Origin: Granulosicoccus sp.
Lineage (GTDB): Bacteria; Pseudomonadota; Gammaproteobacteria; Granulosicoccales; Granulosicoccaceae
DNA length: 64,000 nucleotides
Direction: 5' to 3'
Assembly: GCA_023300375.1 (NCBI GenBank)
Contig: JALZWO010000011.1
Span: forward strand, 1-64,000
Of the stretch, positions 1 to 10,408 are shown piece after piece. Under the pieces are notes generated by a model, which did no database searches, was not told the DNA's origin, and saw only the letters and a program-made list of their open reading frames with translations. Each line of letters begins with the position of its first letter. Position 1 is the first letter of the stretch. The position numbers and the translations under genes were made by a program.

Positions 1-39
1 AAAACTCCAGCTAAAACAAAAAGCCAGAGCTAATGTCAA

Positions 40-1452
40 TTAACAGCTGTAATACATATCAAACTCAACAGGATGCGTAGACTGACGTAGTCGTGTCACT
101 TCTTCCATCTTCAGCGCAATGTAGCCGTCGATAAGATCATCAGTGAATACGCCACCGGCTGTCAGGAAGGCGCGATCCTTATCCAGCTCTTCCAGAGCCA
201 TGTCCAGTGATGAACATACTTGTGGAATGTTGGCAGCTTCTTCTGGAGGCAGGTCATAAAGATCTTTGTCTGACGCATCGCCAGGATGGATCTTGTTCTG
301 GATGCCGTCGAGGCCAGCCATCATGAGAGCTGCAAATGTGAGGTACGGGTTACCGGTTGGATCAGGGTAACGAACTTCAATACGACGGCCCTTAGGGTTG
401 CCCACATAAGGAATACGGATAGAAGCTGAACGGTTGCGTGCAGAGTAAGCCAGCATGACCGGTGCTTCAAAACCTGGAACCAATCGCTTGTAGCTGTTGG
501 TAGAGGCATTTGAGAAAGCATTGATTGCACGTGAGTGCTTGATGATGCCACCGATATAGAACAGAGCCGTCTCAGACAGTCCACCATAAAGATCACCAGC
601 AAACATGTTGTTGCCATCTTTGAACAAAGATTGATGAACATGCATGCCACTGCCGTTGTCGCCAACGATAGGCTTAGGCATAAATGTCGCTGTATGACCA
701 TAGCGATGAGCTACGTTGTGGACAACATACTTAAGGATCTGAGTTTGGTCAGCACGCTTAACTAGTGTGTCGAACTTAGTACCAATTTCGCACTGGCCAG
801 CTGTTCCTACTTCGTGATGATGAACTTCAGGTGTTACGCCCATCTCTTCCATAACGGTACACATAGTGCCGCGCAGGTCGTTGTGCGAATCAACAGGAGG
901 TACTGGAAAGTAACCGCCTTTTACACCAGGACGGTGACCGATGTTGCCACCTTCCATTTTCTTGCCCGAGTTCCAGGCTGCTTCGTCTGAATCGACAGAG
1001 TAGCTCATGCCTTTCATGTCAGTCGTCCAGCGCACGTCATCGAAGATGAAGAATTCTGGCTCAGGACCGAAATAAGCTGTATCCGCGATGCCTGTGGACT
1101 GCAGGTACTTCTCAGCACGAATAGCCAAAGAACGTGGATCACGCTCGTAGCCTTCCATCGTGTCTGGCTCAACGATGTTGCAACGAATGATTAATGTGGC
1201 AGCTTCGGAGAAAGGATCCATGACAGCAGTGTCTGCAACTGGCATAAGCAGCATGTCAGAGGCATTGATGCCCTTCCAGCCAGCGATGGATGATCCGTCA
1301 AACGGTTGTCCTTCTTCGAATACATCGGCATCGATGAATTTAGAGGGCACAGAAGTGTGTTGTTCTTTGCCGCGTGGATCAGTAAAACGAAAATCAACGA
1401 ATTTGACTTCGTTGTCTTCGATCATCTTGAGGACGTCACTTACTGCTGACAT
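40..1452 (-). CDS. glnA: Type I glutamine synthetase (adenylylatable)
   Basis: Protein has GS motifs ([21 protein letters not shown], adenylylation site KDLYDLPPE). ORF track extends to 1512, but Met at 1452 ([11 protein letters not shown]...) with AAGGATAA RBS is preferred because the predicted sigma-54 TSS is near 1513. Confidence 0.97.
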   Translation of the reverse strand: MSAVSDVLKMIEDNEVKFVDFRFTDPRGKEQHTSVPSKFIDADVFEEGQPFDGSSIAGWKGINASDMLLMPVADTAVMDPFSEAATLIIRCNIVEPDTMEGYERDPRSLAIRAEKYLQSTGIADTAYFGPEPEFFIFDDVRWTTDMKGMSYSVDSDEAAWNSGKKMEGGNIGHRPGVKGGYFPVPPVDSHNDLRGTMCTVMEEMGVTPEVHHHEVGTAGQCEIGTKFDTLVKRADQTQILKYVVHNVAHRYGHTATFMPKPIVGDNGSGMHVHQSLFKDGNNMFAGDLYGGLSETALFYIGGIIKHSRAINAFSNASTNSYKRLVPGFEAPVMLAYSARNRSASIRIPYVGNPKGRRIEVRYPDPTGNPYLTFAALMMAGLDGIQNKIHPGDASDKDLYDLPPEEAANIPQVCSSLDMALEELDKDRAFLTAGGVFTDDLIDGYIALKMEEVTRLRQSTHPVEFDMYYSC

Positions 1453-1523
1453 GTTAGTTATCCTTAAAAGTTGTGGTAAATGGTTCGTGCGCGCGCGACT
1501 GGCATGCGCCATGTAACGGTTAC

Positions 1524-1539
1524 TGCAGGCTTTGTACCA
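1524..1539 (-). promoter_or_regulatory. Sigma-54 (-24/-12) promoter of glnA
   Basis: Minus strand TGGTACAAAGCCTGCA: GG-N10-GC spacing, close to TGGCAC-N5-TTGCA. Confidence 0.75.
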
Positions 1540-1601
1540 ATGTCAAACATAATGCTAATTCCTTAAAAAACAATATCTTGCGATTTATTAGGAAAAAGAT
1601 T

Positions 1602-1618
1602 TGCACAAAAATTGTGCT
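1602..1618. promoter_or_regulatory. NtrC-binding site (proximal)
   Basis: TGCACAAAAATTGTGCT resembles TGCACC-N5-GGTGCA; about 97 bp upstream of predicted TSS. Confidence 0.65.
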
Positions 1619-1632
1619 TTCATTAAATCGAA

Positions 1633-1649
1633 TGCACTAAAATGGTGCT
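1633..1649. promoter_or_regulatory. NtrC-binding site (distal)
   Basis: TGCACTAAAATGGTGCT; centre 31 bp (three helical turns) from the proximal site. Confidence 0.75.
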
Positions 1650-1962
1650 TACTGCGCATCTAGTTTGTCTTGCTGGAATCAAAAAGCTCGAACCGTATTC
1701 TACCGCATCACACTAATCATCATAAGTTAGCTCAAAGCTTGCGGGGCATAAGCAAAAGTAAATGAGATCAAAGGCTTCATCGCTCAACTCCAGCGCGGCA
1801 GTGTTTTTAGCTATCAATACCGCCGTTTAAGCCTGTCAAGTTTATCAACCATGCACGTAGCGAACAGCATCTGGTACGGGTAGAGGTTTCACATAGTGCA
1901 GAGATGAAAGTACACTATGCCGCTCTATCAGTTGTTAAACCCCACACGAGCTAGTAATCACC

Positions 1963-2898
1963 ATGAATCCAGCTGCACCGCAGCCTGATGTAAAGACCTT
2001 TCAGGGCATGATCGCTACATTAGAGAATTATTGGGCCAGTCAGGGTTGCCTGGTTCAGCAATCGTATGACATGGAGATGGGCGCGGGTACGTTTCACCCG
2101 TCCACATTTCTGCGTGCGATTGGCCCAGAACCTTGGGCGGCATGCCATACCCAGTCATCGCGTCGTCCTACTGATGGGCGTTACGGCGATAACCCTAACC
2201 GGCTGCAACACTACTACCAGTTTCAGGTAGCGATGAAACCATCGCCTGAAGCCATGCAAGATTTATATCTTGGCTCTTTGAAAGCGTTGGGTTTTGACGT
2301 TCTCGAGCACGACATCCGCTTTGTAGAAGATAACTGGGAATCACCAACACTGGGCGCATGGGGGTTGGGCTGGGAAGTATGGCTTAACGGGATGGAAGTC
2401 ACTCAGTACACCTATTTTCAGCAATGTGGTGGTATCGCTTGTAAGCCGGTGCTAGGTGAGTTGGCCTACGGCATTGAGCGTCTGGCTATGTACATTCAAG
2501 GTGTTGAATCTGTTTATGACTTGGTGTGGGGGCACACGGCAGCGGGCCCAGTATCGTACGGCGATGTGTTTCACCAGAACGAGGTAGAGCAGTCGGCTTA
2601 TAACTTTGAGCATGCCGATGTGGATTATCTGTTCACCTTATTCGACCAGTGTGAAAAAGACTGTAAGGCCTTGTGTGAAGCGGCGTTGCCACTACCTGCT
2701 TACGAGCAAGTACTGCGCGCCTCTCATTCATTCAATTTATTAGATGCACGCCATGCCATTTCGGTAACAGAGCGCCAACGGTACATATTGAAAGTACGCA
2801 CCCTGTCACGGCAGGTTGCTGAAGCTTGGCTGGCCAAGCGGGAAGCTTTAGGCTTTCCGATGCTGGCATCGTCGAAAGAGGGTCAAGCTGATGTCTGA
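1963..2898 (+). CDS. glyQ: Glycyl-tRNA synthetase alpha subunit
   Basis: Strong family resemblance ([35 protein letters not shown]). Confidence 0.97.
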   Translation: MNPAAPQPDVKTFQGMIATLENYWASQGCLVQQSYDMEMGAGTFHPSTFLRAIGPEPWAACHTQSSRRPTDGRYGDNPNRLQHYYQFQVAMKPSPEAMQDLYLGSLKALGFDVLEHDIRFVEDNWESPTLGAWGLGWEVWLNGMEVTQYTYFQQCGGIACKPVLGELAYGIERLAMYIQGVESVYDLVWGHTAAGPVSYGDVFHQNEVEQSAYNFEHADVDYLFTLFDQCEKDCKALCEAALPLPAYEQVLRASHSFNLLDARHAISVTERQRYILKVRTLSRQVAEAWLAKREALGFPMLASSKEGQADV

Positions 2899-4987
2899 TT
2901 CAACCGTATCCGACTTACTCATCGAACTAGGTTGCGAGGAGCTACCCGCAGGTTCTGTGATGCCGATGGCACAGCACCTGGGGAAAAGCTTAGGCGAAGT
3001 TTTATCCAAAGCTGATTTATGCTCAACTGCGCCAACCGTATTTGCAACGCCCCGACGTATTGCTGTGCTTTTTAGTGGTGTCGGTGCTCAACAGGCACAA
3101 ATGGAAGTTGAGCGTCGTGGCCCTGCAAAAGCCGCGGCTTTCAAAGACGGTGAACCCACCAAAGCATTGCAAGGTTTTTTGCGTTCGGCCAATGCCAGTG
3201 TTGAGCAACTCACCACCATAGAAACACCCAAGGGTGAATGGGTTGTGTTGAAACAAACTCAAGCAGGTAAAACACTGAGCGAAGTTGTTGCTAAAGCGCT
3301 ACCGGATGCCATTAAAAACCTGCCCATGCCTAAGCGTATGAAATGGGGTGCGCATCCCCACGAATTCCTACGCCCTGTTGTCTGGTTGCTGGCGATGTAT
3401 GGAAGCGATGTGATTGATGTAGAGGTGCTTGGGCTCAAGTCGGGTAATAAGACTCGAGGTCATCGTTTTCATGCGCCTGATGAAATCACTGTTAGTGCAC
3501 CTAGCGATTATGAGGCGGCTTTGCAAAAGGCCTACGTTATGGCAGAGCCTGCCAAGCGCCGAGCCAATATCAAGTCTCAGGTTGAGGCACTTGCTGAGAC
3601 ACTTAAAGGCACACCTGTGCTCGATGAAGAGCTGATTGATGAAGTGAACGCATTAGTTGAATGGCCAGTAGCATGTGCGGGCAAGTTTGATGAAGAATTT
3701 CTTGAAATTCCAAAGGAAGCGCTTATACAAACGATGCAAGAAAACCAACGCTACTTTGCCTTGCTAGATAGTAAAGGTGAGCTGCACCCTGCGTTTATTA
3801 CCATTGCTAATCTGGAATCTCGAAACCCTGAAGTGGTGATTGATGGCAACGAACGGGTCATACGACCACGCTTTGCGGACACGATGTTTTTCTGGAATCA
3901 GGACAAAAAAGTATCTCTGGCCTCTCACCAAGAACAATTGAGTCGATTATTATTTCAGGAAAAATTGGGCTCTGTTGCCGACAAGGTTGCCAGAATGGGT
4001 ACGGTGGGTGATTGGCTAGGTGGACAGTTGTCAGTGAATAAAAGCGATATTTCAACTGCTGTTAATTTGTGCAAGTGTGATTTAAATACTGAAATAGTCA
4101 AAGAGCTGCCAAAAATGCAAGGTATCTGTGGTCGCTATTACGCGTTACGCGATAAGCATAATGCAAGTGTGGTAGAGGCTATGGAGCAACATTATTTTCC
4201 TAAGCAGGCTGGTGGTGCTCTGCCTGGTAGTGATGTATCGCAGGTGGTCTCGTTAGCCGACAAAACTGACACTTTGGTGGGTATTTTTGGTTTAGGAATG
4301 GTTCCCACAGGTGCAAAAGATCCCTTTGCACTAAGACGGGCTTGTATCGGCATTGCCCGTATTATTGTTGAACAAGAACACGATATTGATCTTGTAGAAT
4401 TGCTGGAATCCTCTCAAGCAAGTTACGGTAATCGTCTGGAGAAGCCCGATATGCAGGCCATGCTGGGTTATCTCATTGAGCGGCTGCGAGGCTATTTGTC
4501 AGAGCGTGGAAATGCAGCTGATGCCATTGACGCAGTATTGGCTAAGCAAATAACACGACCTCTAGATATTGTTTCTCGTTTAGAAGCCATAGAGGCATTT
4601 CGTAAAACTGATGCGGCTGTCTCATTAGCGGCCGCCAGTAAGCGTATGGGTAATATTTTAAAGAAAGTGGATGAGGTATTGCCTGAGTATGTGGATCCAG
4701 CTTTATTAAAAGAGCCCGCAGAAAAAGATTTATTCAAGCTGCTTGAAGCTGTGCAGCCCAGCATCGAAGAGGCGATGAGCCGACGAGATTATGCATCGAG
4801 TATGCGTGATACAGCCCAACTCAAAGTGCCTGTTGATACGTTCTTCGACAACGTGATGGTCATGGATGAAGATACGGCTTTGCGAGTTAATCGTCTGGCA
4901 TTGCTCAAGCGTATCAATGCGCTTTGCTGTTCAACAGCTGAACTTGGTTTGTTGCGCCCAGAAGAACTTGCGAGTGCTAGCGCGTGA
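2891..4987 (+). CDS. glyS: Glycyl-tRNA synthetase beta subunit
   Basis: Overlaps glyQ by 8 nt; typical N-terminus [15 protein letters not shown] and C-terminal [11 protein letters not shown]. Confidence 0.97.
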   Translation: MSDSTVSDLLIELGCEELPAGSVMPMAQHLGKSLGEVLSKADLCSTAPTVFATPRRIAVLFSGVGAQQAQMEVERRGPAKAAAFKDGEPTKALQGFLRSANASVEQLTTIETPKGEWVVLKQTQAGKTLSEVVAKALPDAIKNLPMPKRMKWGAHPHEFLRPVVWLLAMYGSDVIDVEVLGLKSGNKTRGHRFHAPDEITVSAPSDYEAALQKAYVMAEPAKRRANIKSQVEALAETLKGTPVLDEELIDEVNALVEWPVACAGKFDEEFLEIPKEALIQTMQENQRYFALLDSKGELHPAFITIANLESRNPEVVIDGNERVIRPRFADTMFFWNQDKKVSLASHQEQLSRLLFQEKLGSVADKVARMGTVGDWLGGQLSVNKSDISTAVNLCKCDLNTEIVKELPKMQGICGRYYALRDKHNASVVEAMEQHYFPKQAGGALPGSDVSQVVSLADKTDTLVGIFGLGMVPTGAKDPFALRRACIGIARIIVEQEHDIDLVELLESSQASYGNRLEKPDMQAMLGYLIERLRGYLSERGNAADAIDAVLAKQITRPLDIVSRLEAIEAFRKTDAAVSLAAASKRMGNILKKVDEVLPEYVDPALLKEPAEKDLFKLLEAVQPSIEEAMSRRDYASSMRDTAQLKVPVDTFFDNVMVMDEDTALRVNRLALLKRINALCCSTAELGLLRPEELASASA

Positions 4988-5778
4988 TCAAGCTGATCGT
5001 TCTGAGTCGTGATGGTGTAATCAATAAGGATCTTGGACGACCGATTACCACCGTTGACGAATGGGTGCCTATAGAAGGTAGTTTGGAAGCTATTGCACGC
5101 TTGAACAAAGACGGTTGGAGTGTGGCAGTAGTGACTAATCAGAGCGGTATTGGGCTTGGCATTTTAGAGCTTTCCACCTTGCATGATATTCACAAGCGAA
5201 TGCACGAGTTACTCAACCAGATAGGCGGTAAAATAGACGTTGTGGCCTTCTGTCCGCATACCGACTCGGACGATTGTGCTTGTCGTAAGCCTGCTCCAGG
5301 CATGTTGTACTCAATTAGTGAGCGTCTTGGTATTAATCTGAATAACGTGACCATGGTGGGTGATTCGTTGCATGACATGCAAACTGCCATGGCCTCGGCT
5401 GTGTCTCCTGTTATTGTCAGAACGGGTAAGGGGCGTAAAACGCTCGATACGCACAAAGGGCTAGAGCACATTCCGGCTTTTGATAACCTTGCAGCTTACG
5501 TGGACGATTTGCTGGCCCCCAAAGCTGATGAAAAAAGCGACAAAAGTGACAAGTCAAAACTCAATCAAGCTAAGGCTCAGTCAGGTAAATCTCAAAGTGG
5601 CAAATCTACTCCGAGCAGTAAGGCACCAACCACTAAAGCTCAGACTACAAAGCCTACGGCGAGTAAGGCAACTGGCAGTAAAACAGCCAACAACAAAACA
5701 TCAAGTACTAAAATTGCGGCCCCTAAAGAGGTGACCAGCAAAGCACCAAAAAACAAATCCTCTTCCAGTAAATCCTGA
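4984..5778 (+). CDS. gmhB: HAD-family GmhB-like heptose bisphosphate phosphatase with nucleophile substitution and Lys-rich C-terminal tail
   Basis: GTG start overlapping the glyS stop; motifs NQSG, CPH...CACRKPAPGML, GDSLHD; motif I reads LSRDG instead of LDRDG; low-complexity K/S/T/A tail from about residue 180. Confidence 0.85.
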   Translation: MIKLIVLSRDGVINKDLGRPITTVDEWVPIEGSLEAIARLNKDGWSVAVVTNQSGIGLGILELSTLHDIHKRMHELLNQIGGKIDVVAFCPHTDSDDCACRKPAPGMLYSISERLGINLNNVTMVGDSLHDMQTAMASAVSPVIVRTGKGRKTLDTHKGLEHIPAFDNLAAYVDDLLAPKADEKSDKSDKSKLNQAKAQSGKSQSGKSTPSSKAPTTKAQTTKPTASKATGSKTANNKTSSTKIAAPKEVTSKAPKNKSSSSKS

Positions 5779-5781
5779 TGA

Positions 5782-6528
5782 GTGAACAGTATGTATAAAT
5801 GGTGGCTGACATTTCGTAGCGTGGTGTTCTGGGTTTGGCAGATAATCAACACACTCATTATGGGTTTGCCTGTGCTTATCTCGGGGCTTATTTCCTTTCG
5901 TGCAGGAATAGCGATGGCCTCGTTGTGGAACGGCCTCAATGTGTGGGGGCTGCGTGTAATTTGTGGTGTGACATGGAAAGTGGAGGGCCGAGAGAATATT
6001 CCCGACACGCCCTGTGTTGTCATGTCTAAGCACCAGTCCACGTGGGATGCCTATTTTTTGCCAACGTTGTTTACGCCTTTTGTTTATGTCGCCAAACGAT
6101 CACTGTTGTACATTCCTATATTCGGCTGGGCCTTGTACGTTCTCAAGTTCATTTTGATTGACAGATCGTCGGGACGATCAGCTATTCAACAGATGTGCGA
6201 ACAGGCTGCTGATCGTTTGTCTGAACGAAGTTGGGTGCTTGTGTTTCCAGAAGGCACGCGACGTCCGGTGGGGGCAGAACCCTCGTACCGTGTAGGTGGC
6301 GCAAAGATAGCTGAGAAAGTGCCTGCTGATGTACTACCCATAGCGGTTAATGCAGGTGAATTCTGGCCGCGTATGGGCTTTGTCAAATGGCCAGGCATGA
6401 TAACGGTGAGTATTGGTCCGGTGATCAAATCGGAGGGCAAGAGTGCCGCACAAATTATTGCCGAAACCGAAAGCTGGATTGAAGGACGAATGAACGAAAT
6501 TACCGTGATAGACAGGTTCCCTTACTAG
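5782..6528 (+). CDS. plsC: 1-acyl-sn-glycerol-3-phosphate acyltransferase
   Basis: Acyltransferase motifs SKHQSTWD (HX4D) and VFPEGTR; GTG start, or ATG at 5791. Confidence 0.9.
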   Translation: MNSMYKWWLTFRSVVFWVWQIINTLIMGLPVLISGLISFRAGIAMASLWNGLNVWGLRVICGVTWKVEGRENIPDTPCVVMSKHQSTWDAYFLPTLFTPFVYVAKRSLLYIPIFGWALYVLKFILIDRSSGRSAIQQMCEQAADRLSERSWVLVFPEGTRRPVGAEPSYRVGGAKIAEKVPADVLPIAVNAGEFWPRMGFVKWPGMITVSIGPVIKSEGKSAAQIIAETESWIEGRMNEITVIDRFPY

Positions 6529-7331
6529 ACCACATCTATTGATAGTGGAAGCTTGAACAATTCGATAGCATTGCGCGTGGTGCTCATTGCAACCACTTCA
6601 GGTGATTCAGAGCGCAGTTGACTCAAGTTTTGCCAGACATCTTTAAGCCAAGCGGGCTGATTACGTTGCCCACTATGGAGGCTATCGGGTTGGTCTGGTG
6701 CGTCGGTTTCCAGCAGTATGGCCTCTAGTGGCAACGCTGAAATCAATTGGCGCAACCGTGTGGCCCTATTGAAGGTGCAAGCTCCACCAAAGCTCAGCTT
6801 ATACCCCAGATCGATCAGTTTGTTGGCTTGCACAGTTGAGCCGTTGAAGCTGTGAATGAGCCCTTGCGAATGCCCGGATGCGCGAATCATGCGAATGACA
6901 TCCTCTACCGCTTTGTTTGCATGGATAACAACAGGCAAGCTGAATTCTCTGGCCAGAGCCAACTGGGCGGAAAACAGTTTTTGTTGCATGGCTTTATCGC
7001 CACCTGAGTGGTGGTAGTCAAGTCCGCATTCACCTACCGCCACAGGGCGTTCACGTGCAATCCAGTGGCTCAGTTTTTCAATATCGTGCAGCGAATGCTG
7101 ATCACAAAAACAAGGGTGTAGCCCGTAGCAGGCGAATAGGTCGTCGTGTTCGTCGCAGAGGAGTTTAAGCCTAGGCCAAAATTTTCTGGATATGGCAGGT
7201 ACCACTTGAGCTACGACGTTAACGTGCCGTGCTGCTTGCAGAATATCCAGACGATCATTGTCAAAGCTTGTGTCATCGATATGGACATGGCTATCGATTA
7301 GTGGGGGTGTCATCGTAAAACAACCTAACAC
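6525..7331 (-). CDS. TatD family hydrolase/DNase
   Basis: LIDSHVHID, VAVGECGLDYH, LLETDAPDQP motifs; start may be MTPPLIDSHVH slightly inside the ORF. Confidence 0.9.
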   Translation of the reverse strand: MLGCFTMTPPLIDSHVHIDDTSFDNDRLDILQAARHVNVVAQVVPAISRKFWPRLKLLCDEHDDLFACYGLHPCFCDQHSLHDIEKLSHWIARERPVAVGECGLDYHHSGGDKAMQQKLFSAQLALAREFSLPVVIHANKAVEDVIRMIRASGHSQGLIHSFNGSTVQANKLIDLGYKLSFGGACTFNRATRLRQLISALPLEAILLETDAPDQPDSLHSGQRNQPAWLKDVWQNLSQLRSESPEVVAMSTTRNAIELFKLPLSIDVV

Positions 7332-7390
7332 GAACTCATTGCATTATCATCCTACATAAACCGGATGTAACGAAGATAAGGAGACAGCAC

Positions 7391-8254
7391 ATGCGCTGGA
7401 GAAAAGGTAGGCGCAGTAGTAACGTAGAAGATCGCCGTGGCATGCCAGCGGGGAATCGAACGCCTAGACGCGGTGGTATGAAGCTGGGCGGTGGTGCCGG
7501 TATTATTGTGCTGTTAATTGGAATGTTTCTGGGTGTCGATCTTTCAGGATTCATGGGCACCAGTTCAAATAGCCAATTACAATCGCCGCAAGTATCGTCA
7601 AGCGGCTCGCAGGTGCGTTCAAATGATGAGGCCTCTGAGTTTATCAAAGTCATGCTGGCGTACAACGAAGATGTCTGGAACAAACTATTTGCGCAATCTA
7701 ATCAGCAGTATCAGGCGCCTAAGCTGGTCTTGTTTGATGGTGGTGTGAATTCAGCGTGTGGCTACACCTCATCGGCTGCGGGTCCGTTTTATTGCCCGGG
7801 TGATTATCAGGTATACATCGATCTGAGTTTCTTTCGTGAGTTGCAGAAAATGGGCGCTGGTGGGGATTTTGCACAAGCCTATGTGCTGGCTCACGAGGTC
7901 GGCCATCATGTGCAAAACCTGTTAGGTGTTTCAATGGCTGTACAAAAGCGGCAACGAGCGGTCAGTAAAGTTGAGGCTAACAAATTGTCGGTACTCACTG
8001 AGCTGCAAGCAGATTGTTATGCCGGCGTCTGGGCGCACCACGCGCACAAAGACAACCAACTGCTTGAGCCAGGTGACTTGGAAGAGGGCATGAATGCAGC
8101 AGCTCGTATTGGTGATGATGCGTTAATGGGACGTGCCGGTGCGCAGATCCGGCCAGAAGCCTTCACGCATGGTTCATCGGCGCAAAGACAACAATGGCTA
8201 TACAGCGGACTGGAAAGTGGCGACCCTCAGTTGTGCGACACCTTTGCTTCCTGA
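7391..8254 (+). CDS. Neutral zinc metallopeptidase (YpfJ family)
   Basis: MRWRKGRRSSNVEDRRG N-terminus, TM segment, HEVGHHVQ (HExxH), ELQADCYAGVWA. Confidence 0.92.
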   Translation: MRWRKGRRSSNVEDRRGMPAGNRTPRRGGMKLGGGAGIIVLLIGMFLGVDLSGFMGTSSNSQLQSPQVSSSGSQVRSNDEASEFIKVMLAYNEDVWNKLFAQSNQQYQAPKLVLFDGGVNSACGYTSSAAGPFYCPGDYQVYIDLSFFRELQKMGAGGDFAQAYVLAHEVGHHVQNLLGVSMAVQKRQRAVSKVEANKLSVLTELQADCYAGVWAHHAHKDNQLLEPGDLEEGMNAAARIGDDALMGRAGAQIRPEAFTHGSSAQRQQWLYSGLESGDPQLCDTFAS

Positions 8255-8266
8255 GTAATTACCACC

Positions 8267-9100
8267 ATGAGAATGAGTAAAGACGAGTTTCTTGCATCAC
8301 CGCGTAAGAAAGTCACCTTGTTGGGTATGTCAGGTGTTGGTAAGACACGCCTAGCCAATATGCTGCGAAGTGATGATTGGTTTCATTACTCGGTAGACTA
8401 TCGTATCGGTACGCGTTATCTGGATGAGCCTATTCTTGACAACATCAAGACTCAGGCCATGCAGGTGCCTTTTCTGCGAGAGTTGCTGCTGTCAGATTCA
8501 ATCTATATCAGTAACAACATCACGGTCGATAATCTTGCCCCGTTATCAACGTTTCTGGGCATGTTGGGCAATCCTGATTTGGGTGGTTTGAATCTGGCCG
8601 AGTTCAAACGTCGTCAGCATTTGCATCTCGATGCTGAGGTGGCTGCAATGCGTGATGTTGAAAACTTTATCCATAAGGCTAAAACGATTTATGGCTACGA
8701 TCATTTTCTCAATGATGCCAGTGGCAGTTTTTGCGAGATTGACGATAAGGATGTTATTCAGCGAGTGGCTGACAATTCCTTAATCATCTATATCAAGACC
8801 AACGCTGAAGATGAAGCCTTTCTGATTGAGCGTGCTGCTAAACACCCTAAGCCCTTGTACTACCGTGAAGCCTTTCTTGATAGGCAGTTAAGCGACTACT
8901 TTGCGGAAAAAGGCATGGAGTACACTGCGCAAATTGACCCGGCAGATTTTGTGCGTTGGGTATTCCCTCGATTGTTTCATTCGCGACTACCTCGTTATGA
9001 GGCGATCGCTGAAGAACATGGCTATACAATCTCCGCCCGTGATGCATTTGAAGTCTCTAATGCGGATGAATTTCTTGCCTTGATTGGCGATGCTCTCTAG
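8267..9100 (+). CDS. Uncharacterised P-loop ATPase/kinase-like protein
   Basis: Walker A GMSGVGKT near the N-terminus; 24 bp upstream of metA on the same strand. Confidence 0.7.
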   Translation: MRMSKDEFLASPRKKVTLLGMSGVGKTRLANMLRSDDWFHYSVDYRIGTRYLDEPILDNIKTQAMQVPFLRELLLSDSIYISNNITVDNLAPLSTFLGMLGNPDLGGLNLAEFKRRQHLHLDAEVAAMRDVENFIHKAKTIYGYDHFLNDASGSFCEIDDKDVIQRVADNSLIIYIKTNAEDEAFLIERAAKHPKPLYYREAFLDRQLSDYFAEKGMEYTAQIDPADFVRWVFPRLFHSRLPRYEAIAEEHGYTISARDAFEVSNADEFLALIGDAL

Positions 9101-9124
9101 TCGTCGTTTTTACCTACTTGTAAA

Positions 9125-10204
9125 ATGCCATTAGTCGCTCACAATAAGTTACCTAGTTTCCAACGATTGCGTTCGGAAGGCTATCGTATTTTGTCTCCCG
9201 AACGTGCTCGTGAACAGGATATTCGCAGCTTGCATATCGGCTTGCTGAACATGATGCCTGATGCAGCACTTGAAGCAACGGAGCGACAGTTTTTCAGACT
9301 GGTAGGTTCTAGTAACCCGATATCTCAGTTCTATATTCATCCGTTTACGCTTGATGAAATACCGCGTGGTGAAAAAGCACGAGCGCATATTGATAATTAT
9401 TATGAACCGCTAGATCGGATTAAATTAGCGGGGCTCGATGCGCTCATTATCAGTGGAGCCAATGTAACGCAGCCTAATCTGGAAGCCGAAGTTTTTTGGG
9501 AACCACTGCAATCGGTCATCGACTGGGCTCATGAAAATGTGACATCCACGCTATGCTCATGCCTTGCAACGCATGCAGTGTTGTTGGCACGCCATGGTAT
9601 TCGTCGTGCTGGTTTGGATGAAAAGTGTTGGGGTGTATTTGATCATCGCGTAGTGCGTCAGGATCACCCATTGGTGCAGGATATCAACACACATGTGTCG
9701 GTTCCGCATTCGCGTTTTAATGAAGTCACTGAACAACAATTAACAGACAACGGTTTGCATGTGCTGATCAAAGGTGAAGAGCCTGGTGTGCAGCTAGCAG
9801 TGAGTCCGGATGGCTTTCGTACTATCTACTTTCAAGGCCACCCTGAATACGACAGCATTAGCCTTATGAAAGAGTACAAGCGTGAGGTGGGTAACTTTGT
9901 GAAAGGTACGCTTGCGCATTTCCCTCCCATGCCACGCTATTACTTTGATACGTACATCACCGCAATTCTTGAAGAATACAAAGGGCGTGTGGAAACGGCA
10001 CTAGCGAGTCAGAGCGCGTTGCCTGTTTTTCCTGAAAAATTATTGGTCAACCATTTGGCCAACACCTGGCACGATAGTGGTGAAGCATTGGTAGGCAACT
10101 GGATTGGTTTGGTTTATCAAGTCACCAACGCCGAACAAGGCTTGCCATTCATGGACGGTGTCAATCCAGATGATCCACTAGGTTGGCTGAGCGCAAGCGC
10201 GTAA
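9125..10204 (+). CDS. metA: Homoserine O-acyltransferase (MetA family)
   Basis: LHIGLLNMMPDAALEATERQFFRL, GANVT, CSCLATHAVL, FQGHPEYD motifs. Confidence 0.94.
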   Translation: MPLVAHNKLPSFQRLRSEGYRILSPERAREQDIRSLHIGLLNMMPDAALEATERQFFRLVGSSNPISQFYIHPFTLDEIPRGEKARAHIDNYYEPLDRIKLAGLDALIISGANVTQPNLEAEVFWEPLQSVIDWAHENVTSTLCSCLATHAVLLARHGIRRAGLDEKCWGVFDHRVVRQDHPLVQDINTHVSVPHSRFNEVTEQQLTDNGLHVLIKGEEPGVQLAVSPDGFRTIYFQGHPEYDSISLMKEYKREVGNFVKGTLAHFPPMPRYYFDTYITAILEEYKGRVETALASQSALPVFPEKLLVNHLANTWHDSGEALVGNWIGLVYQVTNAEQGLPFMDGVNPDDPLGWLSASA

Positions 10205-10209
10205 CCAAC

Positions 10210-10276
10210 GTCATTCCCGCGAGGGCAGGTAAGCATAGTCGGTAGCACAATAGATCCCCACCTTCGTGGAGATGAC
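10210..10276. repeat. REPIN/MITE-like inverted-repeat element (unit A)
   Basis: GTCATTCCCGCGAGGGC ... CCACCTTCGTGGAGATGAC; 67 bp with imperfect terminal inverted repeats. Confidence 0.7.
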
Positions 10277-10288
10277 GGCTTAGGCCGT

Positions 10289-10354
10289 GTCATTTTCACG
10301 AGGACAGGTAACAGAGTAGGTAGTACTAAAGACCCCCGCCTTCGAGGGAATGAC
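10289..10354. repeat. REPIN/MITE-like inverted-repeat element (unit B, tandem with A)
   Basis: GTCATTTTCACGAGGAC ... CCGCCTTCGAGGGAATGAC; 66 bp, joined to A by the hairpin linker ACGGCTTAGGCCGT. Confidence 0.7.
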
Positions 10355-10366
10355 GGCTTGAGCCGT

Positions 10367-10391
10367 GTCGTTCCTGCGAAGGCGGGGGGCC
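10367..10391. repeat. Half element (unit C) of the same family
   Basis: GTCGTTCCTGCGAAGGCGGGGGGCC after linker ACGGCTTGAGCCGT. Confidence 0.55.
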
Positions 10392-10408
10392 ATCGACTCA
10401 TGGTCGAT

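Noticed and set aside
10117-10401. 94-aa minus-strand ORF (PSFPRRRGS... repeats)
   Set aside because: It is a translation of the intergenic inverted-repeat array plus the 3' end of metA; not a credible protein.
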